Below are positions 26,296 to 35,709 of a stretch of DNA of 64,000 bases, in pieces. Position numbers and translations under genes: made by a program. Under the pieces are notes generated by a model. It had not been told where the DNA came from. It was given only the letters and a program-made list of their open reading frames with translations, and did not search any database. The stretch's first letter is position 1. Every line of letters begins with the position of its first letter. The DNA comes from JAQIBY01 sp051747965 (GTDB lineage: Bacteria > Bacteroidota > Bacteroidia > Bacteroidales > ML635J-15), in assembly GCA_051747965.1 (NCBI GenBank), contig JBNJGS010000005.1:6819-70818 (forward strand), read 5' to 3'.

Positions 26296-29200
26296 CATAT
26301 CCAAACAATTCGTTCATATCTTTGAGGAACCTTCTCATGTATGTTTTTGACCCCAGTGAATATCTGTACGAGGGTTTATCACCACTGGCCTTTATCAGGC
26401 GCTGACCAGGTCGTGTATCATACACAGCCTCATTAAATTCCTGATTACTTGAAATCGCAGCCATATTACCGGAATTGTATCTGAAATAATACCAGGTTTC
26501 CTCATCCAGTTCAAAATACATATGGAAAGTATCTCCCCGTCTGTTTTTCTCAAGAGCAATAAAACTAAAAACGTTTCTGTTAACAGGATTTCTGGCAAGG
26601 GAAGAAACACCAACCGGTCCTTCATGGATAAACATGGATTCTGATTTGTACCATTTCATTCTAATATCTGTGAGTATTTTCAGATTCTCCATTTCTTTTG
26701 GCATTTTTTTCAGATTACCCATACTCAATTCAGCAAACCATTCTTCGGCAGTTTCCTGTCCAAGCAATTCAAGCACAGCTTGTTCATATACATCTCCGCT
26801 GAGGTCTGTGCCAGTCAGGCCGGGAGCCTGATTAATATCCTGAGCCATGATTTCCATTGCATTGTCATTGAAATGGAAGTCCATCATCAGGCTCAGGTCC
26901 AGAATGCTGGTATCTTTTTCCGGATTATGGGAAAATTTGCCGATAGGATTGGGTTTAAACAATCCAAATTCATCAGAAAAGCTAAAGAGACCTGAACCAT
27001 TCATCGTACAATCCACCCGGCCGAACCTCAGCAAATTGCCTGGCAGACTTTCTTCCTGCAGTTTATCTTCATTGGCGACTTTATAAGACATATCCCTGTC
27101 GTCAAAAATCAGATAACCTGCGGCCATAAAGAGGCTGAAATCGGTTCTTCTTTCTTTGAGGGAATACATTGCCACGTAGGAAGAGTCTCTGTAGATGTTC
27201 AGGCCCATTGCCAGTTGTGAGCCATTGATGCTCACTGGCGTACTGTCCACAGGGATGGCAACATCTTCCGGGTCTATCTCGGCCTCGAAGGCAAGCCATT
27301 CCGATGATATGTGCGGACATTCATGTTTGATTTTTGTTCCACCATCAAAATAAAGATTTTCCTTATTTGCTGATAGCATAACATCGCCCTGGAAGCGGAA
27401 ATTCGGACTCAGGCTAAAATCATCCGGTTCGGCGATGGATCCTTCTCCATAGGTCTGACCGGTTTTGTCCACCCCGATTCTGTTTAAATGGAAAGTCTGT
27501 ATTTGTCCGGCTTTGTCCACATAATCATAATCACCATAGCCGGTATAACTTTTTCTTCCCTGAATATTTACAGTGGCATTTTTGATGTTATGATAGCGAT
27601 TGGTTGTATTTGCAATAATTTCAGCATCCTTCAAAGGCCTCATGATGGCATCTTTTTCCACCACTACCTCACCATCGCCGGTATAGATTGTTGCATCGGC
27701 TACCCTTAAAAATTTCACTTCTTTTGCTGTGATAATATAGTTTTCCAGATCATAGGATGCAACCGGAGCCACAAAATTCAGGGAATCCTGATCCGGATGT
27801 ATTGAGATAAATTTCGGTCCTTCCAGAAACAGGTTCTCCCACTCTTCGTCGGACATGTCCGGGTCATTTTCTAGTTTCTCCACCGTTTCAGCATCACTTT
27901 TTATATCCACATATTCCTGATCCATATGCCAGACCAGTTCCTGCATGTATCCGATATAGTCGTTTTTGGGAAAGGTAACATAGGTACCATCTCCATTGGT
28001 TTTGAAATGGCCTTTTCTTTCGGGAAAATCAATATGTGCATTGACATTCATGGTTGAAAAATCGAGATCAAGTTGATTCTCTGTAAACAGCTCAAAATCT
28101 GCAGTATCGGCATCAATGTATTGTCGTTCGTAAGTAAACCTGTCAGAGGAGAGTTTTGATCTTCCAATATCCATCATACCGCTGCCTTCAAGGCCGGTTG
28201 GAGTAAGTTTAAGCTCTCCGGTCATTTGTGACTGATCTTCAAACATGACAAATTTTTCTTCAATGGTTTCAACGAAATATTCATCTTCGTAGGGATACCA
28301 TCTGATATTGTTGTTTTCGCCCTCAACCCGTGGATATTCTACTGGTGAAGTTTTGGCTTCGGTTTCAAATTTTGTGGCGTGAGCAATGAGTGAATCGGGG
28401 AAGAAATTGATTTTATCGGCCATGCTTGTACTGTTGAGGTATTCAACTCTTCCTGAACCTCTCAGTCCCTGATTGCTGAGGTCAACATGCCGTGTATATG
28501 TACCTTTTGCTTTGTAACACGGGTAGCCTGCATCCGGGGTGATCCGGTGAAATCCAAGTGAATAATCCGGTCTCACTACCAGGGTTTCCTTGATATCAGG
28601 AAAGATATCGGCAGAATAAAAAGTTCCTTCAAACTGCAGGTTTTCTCTTTCGTATCCATGCAGGCTGTCGAGGCTGTAGGGGTCAATTTTGAAGAAAAAT
28701 TCATTCCTGTGATATACGCCATCATATATGTCTGCATCATCATAATAAACATAGGCCTCTTTTTTGGAATTGAATTTGGGATAGCTTGCCATTTCCTGAA
28801 GTCCTGACTTATTTCCCGGTTCATCAATAAAGAATTCACCCTGAACATTTTCAATGGTAGCTTTTACCTCTTTGAGGATTTTCCCGCCGTCTGCCATGCT
28901 TTCGCCGGTTTCCACAAGCATTTTCATAGAATCGCACTGATCCATGTTCACCATAAAATCCTCATAGTCAAACTGAAACTCATGGCCATAGAAGAAAAAC
29001 TGTGACGCTTTCATAGTACCGGTAAAAAGGAAATCCCGGTTTTTCTTCATCACGATTTTCTTATCGATGGGATAAATCTCAACATTCTGTGAATCTGAAA
29101 TATGCACTGAAGGCACACCGTTAATCTGCAGGTCATAATTTAGAAGGCTCAATGTAGCATTTGGTGTACGGCCCTGTGTTCTGGAGCTAAACTGCAACAC

Positions 29201-30802
29201 ATCATAATCAATCTGACCGCGTCTTGCATCCAGGTATTTATACATTTCAGGCTTAATTTTGATGTCTTCGGTTTCTGTGTCATAATGGATAAAACCAAGA
29301 TAAGCCAGGCGTAAAATCATTCTTTTCACCTGATGAGGAGAATAATTGATATAGCGGGCAAAATCTATGAGATTGAATTCGGGTGAACCCCAATGACCGA
29401 CAAAATCTTCCAGTCTGACAAAAGGATGAATATCATCAGTTATCTGTATGGCCTGATATCTTTTGTCAGAAAAATAATCTGCCGACTCAAAGTAGGCTTC
29501 ATTGACTTCTGACATGGATTTAAGCATACCAAACTGCATTTTGTACTTTTCTATTTCCCACTGCAACCAGGTAAAATCCATATGGAGCTGGTGATAAGAG
29601 TTGGTAAAGTACACTTTGGACATGCCCTCCTCATCGCGTTGCAGGTTCAGCACTTTGTTTTTAAAAGTATACCTCATGATCAGACTTGGGTGATAGATAG
29701 AATCTTCATTGAGGTACAATATTATCTCTGTATCATCAGAAAACACCTGTTTGTTGTCCAGGGTAAAGGCTTCACTTTGTGCGATGAGTTTAATGGAATC
29801 ACTTTTGGCAATGCTTATTCTTGCTTTCTGGTCCTTGACACCGGTTCCGATAAACCGTTCTCCTTTCATGGTAAATCCACCCTCGTAATCTATGCCTTCC
29901 AACACTCCTTCCATCTCAAATCTTTTTGTGTAGGTTTTGAAGCGCGGGTAGCTTGATTTCACAGGTCTGTCCAGGTTTCCGGCTTTATCATTGAGCTGGC
30001 CGTAGAGGGGTTCGCCAAAATAATTCAGATTCACGAATCGGGCCGAATCTGCAAGTATTTCAGCTTCATCGAACTCAAAGCTGTATTTTTCAAGCTCTGC
30101 ATATACCGAATCAGGGCTCATACCAACACGTTCCCAGGTTACTTTGCCGTGCTGTCCTTCCCATTTTTCATCCAGCGGGTATGCTGTACCGGATGTCTTG
30201 TAAATTTTAATACTGTCTTTGTTATGATATCCTGTGATATCAACATTGGAGAACCTGACATACAGGCCATCTTTGTTGTACCCGATATTGTCAGGAAAAT
30301 GTGATACCTTCCAAATCACTCTCGGGTGCCTGAATATTATGGAATCCCGTAGCAGGTCATTTGCGATGAACTGATATTCACTGATTTTCTTGCTATTGAC
30401 TCTCTGTCGCTCGTTAAGCAATTCCGACAAGCCGTTCCGCCATTCAGCATATTGTCCGCTGTTGAACTCGTGCCTGTAGAACAAGAGCATATTTTCTGCA
30501 TAAATAAACAGGTGAGGCCAGTTTTGTCCTCCTTTTGAGACCAGAAGGTTTGCAGTTTCAATGAAATCATCTTTCTCTTCCATGCTCATGCTGTCAGAAG
30601 CCCAAAAAACCTCAAGTTGTTCGGCCAGGATTTTCCCTTCTTTGCCTTTGTCGAGCTTCACATTATCAATACTTTTGCTAAAGCTCTTCAGGAATTCCTC
30701 ATGTTCTTCAGAAAAATAGTTCTGTGAATTCACCTGCATTGAAACAAGCATAATAATGCTCAATAATAGTATTTTATATGTTTTTTCCAGCATAAATTCC
30801 AT
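26285..30802 (-). CDS. Giant (1505-residue) exported protein of unknown function
   Basis: I do not recognise a named family. Signal peptide MLEKTYKILLLSIIMLVSMQ...NSQ (an ATG three codons upstream of MLEK is the coordinate used). Residues ~30-165 look helical. From ~170 on the chain is mainly beta, with repeated blocks: YPRFKTYTKRFEMEGVLEG (~285) resembles YPKFNSKKEAYVYYDDADI further on, and GLRGSGRVEYLNSTSMADK resembles GLEGSGMMDIGRSKLSSDR. Residues ~455-525 (SPEFNLIDFARYINYSPHQV...) have a winged-helix-like look, odd for an exported protein. The end (last ~60 residues, DTFHMYFELDEETWYYFRYN) is rich in aromatic residues. It lies 9 bases after prmA and overlaps the GWxTD gene by 11. An envelope structural or assembly role is a guess from size, beta repeats and the lipoprotein partner. 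Confidence 0.9.
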   Translation of the reverse strand: MEFMLEKTYKILLLSIIMLVSMQVNSQNYFSEEHEEFLKSFSKSIDNVKLDKGKEGKILAEQLEVFWASDSMSMEEKDDFIETANLLVSKGGQNWPHLFIYAENMLLFYRHEFNSGQYAEWRNGLSELLNERQRVNSKKISEYQFIANDLLRDSIIFRHPRVIWKVSHFPDNIGYNKDGLYVRFSNVDITGYHNKDSIKIYKTSGTAYPLDEKWEGQHGKVTWERVGMSPDSVYAELEKYSFEFDEAEILADSARFVNLNYFGEPLYGQLNDKAGNLDRPVKSSYPRFKTYTKRFEMEGVLEGIDYEGGFTMKGERFIGTGVKDQKARISIAKSDSIKLIAQSEAFTLDNKQVFSDDTEIILYLNEDSIYHPSLIMRYTFKNKVLNLQRDEEGMSKVYFTNSYHQLHMDFTWLQWEIEKYKMQFGMLKSMSEVNEAYFESADYFSDKRYQAIQITDDIHPFVRLEDFVGHWGSPEFNLIDFARYINYSPHQVKRMILRLAYLGFIHYDTETEDIKIKPEMYKYLDARRGQIDYDVLQFSSRTQGRTPNATLSLLNYDLQINGVPSVHISDSQNVEIYPIDKKIVMKKNRDFLFTGTMKASQFFFYGHEFQFDYEDFMVNMDQCDSMKMLVETGESMADGGKILKEVKATIENVQGEFFIDEPGNKSGLQEMASYPKFNSKKEAYVYYDDADIYDGVYHRNEFFFKIDPYSLDSLHGYERENLQFEGTFYSADIFPDIKETLVVRPDYSLGFHRITPDAGYPCYKAKGTYTRHVDLSNQGLRGSGRVEYLNSTSMADKINFFPDSLIAHATKFETEAKTSPVEYPRVEGENNNIRWYPYEDEYFVETIEEKFVMFEDQSQMTGELKLTPTGLEGSGMMDIGRSKLSSDRFTYERQYIDADTADFELFTENQLDLDFSTMNVNAHIDFPERKGHFKTNGDGTYVTFPKNDYIGYMQELVWHMDQEYVDIKSDAETVEKLENDPDMSDEEWENLFLEGPKFISIHPDQDSLNFVAPVASYDLENYIITAKEVKFLRVADATIYTGDGEVVVEKDAIMRPLKDAEIIANTTNRYHNIKNATVNIQGRKSYTGYGDYDYVDKAGQIQTFHLNRIGVDKTGQTYGEGSIAEPDDFSLSPNFRFQGDVMLSANKENLYFDGGTKIKHECPHISSEWLAFEAEIDPEDVAIPVDSTPVSINGSQLAMGLNIYRDSSYVAMYSLKERRTDFSLFMAAGYLIFDDRDMSYKVANEDKLQEESLPGNLLRFGRVDCTMNGSGLFSFSDEFGLFKPNPIGKFSHNPEKDTSILDLSLMMDFHFNDNAMEIMAQDINQAPGLTGTDLSGDVYEQAVLELLGQETAEEWFAELSMGNLKKMPKEMENLKILTDIRMKWYKSESMFIHEGPVGVSSLARNPVNRNVFSFIALEKNRRGDTFHMYFELDEETWYYFRYNSGNMAAISSNQEFNEAVYDTRPGQRLIKASGDKPSYRYSLGSKTYMRRFLKDMNELFGYDED

Positions 30803-30811
30803 TTCGCTTGA

Positions 30812-31639
30812 TTATGATTTTTTCAAAAAACTGCCTGAACACCAATCGTTTTCCGTTTTTTTCTGTTCAAAATCCAGGCCAAATTTCAGATACTTATTTT
30901 TAATCTCATCCAGATCATCTTCATAGAATCCCGACAACACAAGTGTCCCGTCCGTTTTAAGTCTGCTGACAAGAGTTTCTGCATTCTCGATCAGGGTATT
31001 CTTGTTAATATTTGCCAGTATAAGATCGAAGTCATCATCTTTAGCGGCTTCAAGGCTACCTTTACGTACTGTAATACCAGTGGCCTCATTGATTTTTACA
31101 TTTTCCCCCGCATTGTTTACAGACCAGTCATCAATATCAAGAGCAAGCACGGATTTTGCACCCATCATATCAGCCATCACAGCAAGCACACCGGATCCGG
31201 TGCCCCAGTCGAGTACTTGCTTATCTTTCAGGTTCATCTCCAGCATAATCCTGATTACCAGGCGTGTTGTTTCATGATGGCCGGTACCAAAAGCCATTCG
31301 TGGATGTATGTTAATCACATAATGGGGTTTCACTTCTGGTTTGTGAAATTCAGCTTTTATCATCACTTTGTCATCAATCAGAATTTCCCGAAAGCTTTCC
31401 TCCCATTTTGCATTCCAGTTTTGGTCTTCGATTCTGCTTTCTTTCCAGGGGATCATCATCTTATCCAGAAACATGTGGATTTCGTTTTGTTTTTCGGCAT
31501 TTTCCGGCAAATAACCAAACAGCTGATCTCCAAGCTCTTCAAAGCTTTCAATGCCAAGCTCCCCGAGTTTGGCAATAATAATAGCGGCCACATGGTCAGT
31601 CACCTGACCTGAAGCAATAGCAATTTTTATGTAGGCCAT
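30812..31639 (-). CDS. prmA: Ribosomal protein L11 methyltransferase
   Basis: 275 residues. The N-terminal ~100 residues are the L11-recognition domain (NWNAKWEESFREILIDDKVMI), and the C-terminal part is a class I SAM methyltransferase: MAFGTGHHETTRLV (~115), QVLDWGTGSGVLAVMADMMG (~141), LALDIDDWSVNNA, and the catalytic LILANINKNTLIE. It trimethylates ribosomal protein L11. One base separates it from tpiA upstream and nine from the giant gene downstream. Slightly shorter than the E. coli enzyme, as usual in Bacteroidota. No regulatory site is seen in the tight junctions. Confidence 0.96.
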   Translation of the reverse strand: MAYIKIAIASGQVTDHVAAIIIAKLGELGIESFEELGDQLFGYLPENAEKQNEIHMFLDKMMIPWKESRIEDQNWNAKWEESFREILIDDKVMIKAEFHKPEVKPHYVINIHPRMAFGTGHHETTRLVIRIMLEMNLKDKQVLDWGTGSGVLAVMADMMGAKSVLALDIDDWSVNNAGENVKINEATGITVRKGSLEAAKDDDFDLILANINKNTLIENAETLVSRLKTDGTLVLSGFYEDDLDEIKNKYLKFGLDFEQKKTENDWCSGSFLKKS

Positions 31640-31640
31640 A

Positions 31641-32402
31641 TTAAAAGGCTTTTAGTATATCAAGAAATGATTTGGTTTTTAGTGATGCACCACCAACAAG
31701 GCCTCCGTTAATGTCATTCATTTTGAACAAATCAGGAGCATTCTCAGGCTTCACACTTCCTCCATAAAGCAAAGGAATATCGTCAGCATTCAAATCAGGA
31801 TACTGTTTTTTCAGGAGTTCTCTGATCCAGGCATGCATTTCCTGAGCCTGTTCCGGCGAGGCGGTTTCTCCTGTCCCTATGGCCCAGACAGGTTCATAGG
31901 CTATTACACATCGTTTCATGTTTTCAGAATCGATATGAAACAATGATGCCTGAAGCTGTTCTTTTACGACTTCTTTATGTCTGTCTTCATTTCGTTCATC
32001 CAGGTTTTCTCCGCAACAAAAAATCGGTCTCAGTGCATTTTTCAGGCAAAGGTCTACTTTTGATTTTATGGAATCATAAGATTCTTTGTATATGTTTCGA
32101 CGCTCGCTGTGTCCAACGATGACATAGTGAGCTCCGGTAGATTTTATCATGACAGGTGAAATCTCTCCTGTATATGCACCGGATTCATGTTCTGCACAAT
32201 TTTGTGCAGCCAGTGAAATGCGTTTGTAGTCGAGGATTCCGGCAATTTCAGAGAGGTGAGTAAAGGGCACTCCCAATATCACCTGTATGCGCGGATCGAT
32301 TGCCGCACCCTGTACGTGTTTGTTGATATCTGCAGCAAGTTTCCTTCCCTCCTGCAGGTCAGTATTCATTTTCCAATTTGCAGCCAATATCTGTGGTTTC
32401 AT
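31641..32402 (-). CDS. tpiA: Triosephosphate isomerase
   Basis: 253 residues from MKPQILAANWKMNTD, interconverting dihydroxyacetone phosphate and glyceraldehyde 3-phosphate in glycolysis. Catalytic residues are visible: Lys in NWKMN (~11), His in VIVGHSERR (~97), Glu in AYEPVWAIGTGETA (~167), and the phosphate-binding GGSVKPEN and GGLVGGASL loops. The chosen ATG makes an ATGA overlap with the stop of the DoxX-family gene (32399-32402), which favours it over an ATG two codons earlier. Central carbon gene placed inside an operon otherwise made of envelope and translation genes. Confidence 0.97.
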   Translation of the reverse strand: MKPQILAANWKMNTDLQEGRKLAADINKHVQGAAIDPRIQVILGVPFTHLSEIAGILDYKRISLAAQNCAEHESGAYTGEISPVMIKSTGAHYVIVGHSERRNIYKESYDSIKSKVDLCLKNALRPIFCCGENLDERNEDRHKEVVKEQLQASLFHIDSENMKRCVIAYEPVWAIGTGETASPEQAQEMHAWIRELLKKQYPDLNADDIPLLYGGSVKPENAPDLFKMNDINGGLVGGASLKTKSFLDILKAF

Positions 32403-33985
32403 CGCCATGATTTTTTATCTAAGATAATGTGTTTTTTCTTCAGGTAATTCACAAGCAAATGCAAAAGTGCAACTATCAAAAACATACAAAGACTAAGCCA
32501 GAGATACAAATTGAGATTTGATTTTTTCACCTGTTTTTGCATTGACTGTGCCAGAAGTCTTTCGTCGAGCTCATCCACTGCGGGCACATCATTGATATGC
32601 CATTTATTGAGAATGGTTCCTTTTTTAATAAGGATGATGCCTGGATTGGAACGGACAATTGTTTTGATGGTAATGGGATCCATATTGTAAAAATCAAATG
32701 ACACATCCGTCTCTTCGACAAATTCTTTCACAACTTCCTCAGTTGAAGCAGTGATAAAAAGGAAGGGATACTCTTTTGTTTCGCAATATCCGTGCAGGTT
32801 CTCGAGTTCTTCGATATGCTTTCTTTTTGCTGATGTCACATCCCAGCTTGTAATAAAAAATGTGTATCTGTCATCGTTGAGAACAAGATCAGTCACATCT
32901 TCGGGTGCATCAGGTTCTCCCTGAAAATTTGATGCATCGTTGTAATATACAGCATCGACAAACATCCAGTCTTCATCCGGCAAATCGAACAATGTAAACT
33001 CCCTGGTTTCACCCTCTTTTTCATAAATCAAGCCAAGGTTTTCAGGTCTTATCTGCACATCTGCATTTACAGCAACAAACTGCCAGTTGTCCTCCCGGGG
33101 CAGATTATCAATAAAAAACTCATCCTCCATGCCATCTGTCTCAAAGCGGTATGTTATTTCAAAGAGTTTTTCCTGTGATATTTCTTCGGCTGCCTTACCT
33201 GCGTCATAATCCAGCGGCATTGTGGTAATGCTAAAATCATGTATTGGCGGTGTATAACCTTCTTTCACAAGCTTATTCTTTGTTTCATGCCATTCCCACT
33301 CATTCTCATTTTCAGGCAGATTATCAACATCAAATTCTTTTAACTCCCCTGTATTCTTGTTTTCATACACAATTATTGTTTCATATTCCGGCATATTGTC
33401 TTTTTCGGATTCGGGAACCTCCATTCCGGCCTGAATATTTTTTCCTATGCTGTATGGTCTGAAATCCACCAATGGGAGATGTCGGATGCTGTGCACACTT
33501 ATCCAAATGGTGCCGGCCGCAAACACAAAAAGAAGGAATACCTGAAATCCTCCGGGCATCAGCGGTTTAAATTTATTACGCTGCAGGAATACCACAACGA
33601 CAAGGAACATGATTATAACATTTTTCCAGAATGTAGCCCAGTTTGACAAAATTATTGCATCCCCAAAGCATCCACAGTCCTGCACAGGATTGGCAATTGC
33701 TATCCATAGTGTCAGGGGCAGAAAAACGGCCATAAATAACATGACACCCCAGGCACCCAGGCGAGGTTTAAGATTAAACAACAGGGAGATTCCCAGGAGA
33801 AGTTCTGCCACGGAGAGAATCACGCCAAAAGTCAAAGCTGCAGGCTGTAAGAACTCGAGCCCCATGGCATTGAAATAGTCAATGAACTTAAACTGAACGC
33901 CCATTGGATCAACCACCTTAACAAATCCGGAAAAAACAAAAACTATTCCGATGATGACTCTGAAGATATTACTTATTGTTTTCAT
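32399..33985 (-). CDS. DoxX-family membrane protein of the BT_3928 type
   Basis: 528 residues from MKTISNIFRVIIGIVFVFSG; the frame extends 13 codons further but the -7 box at 34022-34029 overlaps that extension, so it is leader. Four membrane helices fill residues ~1-165 (DoxX/MauE fold), with the conserved NPVQDCGCFGD loop (about residues 98-108). A large soluble part (~180-495) follows, probably outside the membrane, whose last third resembles a thioredoxin-like fold (YTFFITSWDVTSAKRK, PGIILIKKGTILNKWHINDVP) but without CxxC. One more helix lies near the C-terminus (~496-515). Members are annotated only as BT_3928 family. First gene of the operon that runs through tpiA, prmA, the giant gene, GWxTD and rlmB. 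Role, perhaps redox, is inferred from the Cys-Gly-Cys loop. Confidence 0.85.
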   Translation of the reverse strand: MKTISNIFRVIIGIVFVFSGFVKVVDPMGVQFKFIDYFNAMGLEFLQPAALTFGVILSVAELLLGISLLFNLKPRLGAWGVMLFMAVFLPLTLWIAIANPVQDCGCFGDAIILSNWATFWKNVIIMFLVVVVFLQRNKFKPLMPGGFQVFLLFVFAAGTIWISVHSIRHLPLVDFRPYSIGKNIQAGMEVPESEKDNMPEYETIIVYENKNTGELKEFDVDNLPENENEWEWHETKNKLVKEGYTPPIHDFSITTMPLDYDAGKAAEEISQEKLFEITYRFETDGMEDEFFIDNLPREDNWQFVAVNADVQIRPENLGLIYEKEGETREFTLFDLPDEDWMFVDAVYYNDASNFQGEPDAPEDVTDLVLNDDRYTFFITSWDVTSAKRKHIEELENLHGYCETKEYPFLFITASTEEVVKEFVEETDVSFDFYNMDPITIKTIVRSNPGIILIKKGTILNKWHINDVPAVDELDERLLAQSMQKQVKKSNLNLYLWLSLCMFLIVALLHLLVNYLKKKHIILDKKSWR

Positions 33986-34021
33986 ACTGACGTGATTATT
34001 ATTTTTAAGATTTCCAAACCC

Positions 34022-34029
34022 CAAATTTA
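34022..34029 (-). promoter_or_regulatory. -7 element for the DoxX-tpiA-prmA operon
   Basis: Minus strand TAAATTTG, exact TAnnTTTG, 37 bases before the ATG at 33985. No TTTG at the right distance upstream (the closest is 25 bases away). It is the only good match in the gap before the first gene of this long unit. Confidence 0.45.
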
Positions 34030-34066
34030 TAAAATGCTATTGGATTTTGGATGACAAAAATCAGGT

Positions 34067-34756
34067 TTATTTTAGAATTTTTTCTCTTTTCAGGTGTTCA
34101 ATCATTCTTTGAAATATATCTTCAGCCGGCATCATGTTTCCAAACTGATCGCTACAATCCAGGATATGCAGATTATCGATTTTTTCTGCGATGGTCTGGT
34201 ACATTTGTCGTACTTTCAATTGAAATTCAATGTCTGCCTCATGAATATCATTTTTCCCTTTAAGATATTCCCTTTCCGATCCTGTTCGCCGGCTGGTGAG
34301 GCGATTTTTCACAAAGTCAACAGGTACTTTCAGATAAAGGCTGAGGTCGGGAACAGGAATTTTGAAATGATCGAATTCCGTTTTTATAATCCAGTTCATC
34401 AATTCTGTTTGATCCTTTTCAGAATCAAATTTCGCAGACTGGTAGGCAATATTTGAATAAACATATCTGTCCACGAGCACAAATTTATTTTCAGCTTTCC
34501 ATCTTTCAATACTATCTGCTGCACTGGCCTGATCACCGGCAAACAACAAGGCCACCAGATAGGGGTTGACATCTTCGTTTCTGCCAAGTTCTCCCCTGAG
34601 AAATCTGGCAACCAACTCACCGTAAACCGGGGAATCTGTCCGCGGAAAATGCAGGTATTCATATGGTTGATTGTTATCCTCAAGCCATTGTTTTAACAAT
34701 TGCACCTGGGTAGATTTTCCCGAGCCATCAAGGCCTTCGATCACAAGAAATTTCAT
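34067..34756 (-). CDS. tmk: Thymidylate kinase
   Basis: 229 residues. It phosphorylates dTMP to dTDP for DNA synthesis. P-loop GLDGSGKST at residues 8-16, the DRY-type motif VLVDRYVYSNIAYQ (~94-107) with the dTMP-contacting Arg, and the lid segment LTSRRTGSEREYLKG. The sequence between motifs (FPRTDSPVYGELVARFLRGE) matches the substrate-binding region of bacterial Tmk. It is divergent from folP with 53 bases between starts, and separated from the DoxX operon downstream by ~80 bases. About 15-20 residues longer than the E. coli enzyme, typical for the phylum. Confidence 0.95.
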   Translation of the reverse strand: MKFLVIEGLDGSGKSTQVQLLKQWLEDNNQPYEYLHFPRTDSPVYGELVARFLRGELGRNEDVNPYLVALLFAGDQASAADSIERWKAENKFVLVDRYVYSNIAYQSAKFDSEKDQTELMNWIIKTEFDHFKIPVPDLSLYLKVPVDFVKNRLTSRRTGSEREYLKGKNDIHEADIEFQLKVRQMYQTIAEKIDNLHILDCSDQFGNMMPAEDIFQRMIEHLKREKILK

Positions 34757-34809
34757 ATGCTGTTAATTTGTATTATTTTTATCACGCTCAACAAAGATGC
34801 TTAAAAAAA

Positions 34810-35670
34810 ATGTTTGCTCAAAGACACACAATCAATATACAGGGAAAACTCATGGATTTTGACACTGTCAGAATCATGGGCATACTAAACGTTACCCCGG
34901 ATTCATTTTACGATGGCGGAAAATATCTGGCCAAAGAAAAAATCAAGGCACGGGTAGTTCAAATCATTGATGAAGGTGCCGATATCATTGACCTTGGTGG
35001 CATGTCTTCACGTCCGGGTGCAGAAGTTATATCGACTGAAGAAGAGTGGAACAGGCTGGAACCTGCACTGGCTGTGATCCGGGAAGCAGAACCGGACATT
35101 CCCATATCTGTGGACACATTCAGGGCAGAGATAGCTGAAAAGGCAGTCAGCCAATATAAAGCAGGCATCATCAATGATATTTCTGCAGGAGAAATGGATA
35201 AATCCATGTTTGATTTTATTGCTGATACGAACACCGCCTTCATCATGATGCATATGAAAGGCACACCGGCCGGCATGCAAAAAAATCCTGAATATGAGGA
35301 CATTGTGGCTGATGTTATGCGTTACTTTCACCAAAAACTGGCTATCCTCAGAGAAAAAGGTGTCAGGGACATCATCATTGATCCCGGCTTTGGATTTGGT
35401 AAAACACTGGATCATAACTATGAGCTTTTCAATTATATGGACAGGCTGGCAGCCCTGGAGTGTCCGGTGCTGGCAGGCATTTCAAGAAAAAGCATGATCA
35501 CGCGCCTTTTTGACATCAGCCCGGAGGAGAGTCTCAATGGAACCACAAGCCTGCACACACTAGCAATATCAAAAGGTGCAGGTTTGCTCAGGGTTCATGA
35601 TGTAGCAGAGGCAAAACAGGTTGTCCGGATTATGAAAAAACTGGAAAGCAGCATAAATCCCAATTGGTAA
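34810..35670 (+). CDS. folP: Dihydropteroate synthase
   Basis: 286 residues from MFAQRHTINIQGKL; the frame is open 14 codons earlier but that stretch is in the tmk-folP gap. It joins p-aminobenzoate and dihydropterin pyrophosphate in folate synthesis. Motifs: IMGILNVTPDSFYDGG (~22-37), DIIDLGGMSSRPGA, IPISVDTFRA, IINDISAG, and DPGFGFGKT with a C-terminal SRKS...RVHDVAE. All residues of the pterin and sulfonamide sites are in place. Followed 39 bases later by cdaA, a neighbour pair known from many Bacteroidota. Confidence 0.97.
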   Translation: MFAQRHTINIQGKLMDFDTVRIMGILNVTPDSFYDGGKYLAKEKIKARVVQIIDEGADIIDLGGMSSRPGAEVISTEEEWNRLEPALAVIREAEPDIPISVDTFRAEIAEKAVSQYKAGIINDISAGEMDKSMFDFIADTNTAFIMMHMKGTPAGMQKNPEYEDIVADVMRYFHQKLAILREKGVRDIIIDPGFGFGKTLDHNYELFNYMDRLAALECPVLAGISRKSMITRLFDISPEESLNGTTSLHTLAISKGAGLLRVHDVAEAKQVVRIMKKLESSINPNW

Positions 35671-35709
35671 GTACAAATTTCAATCATTTTTTATATCTTC
35701 GGCTTTCTT

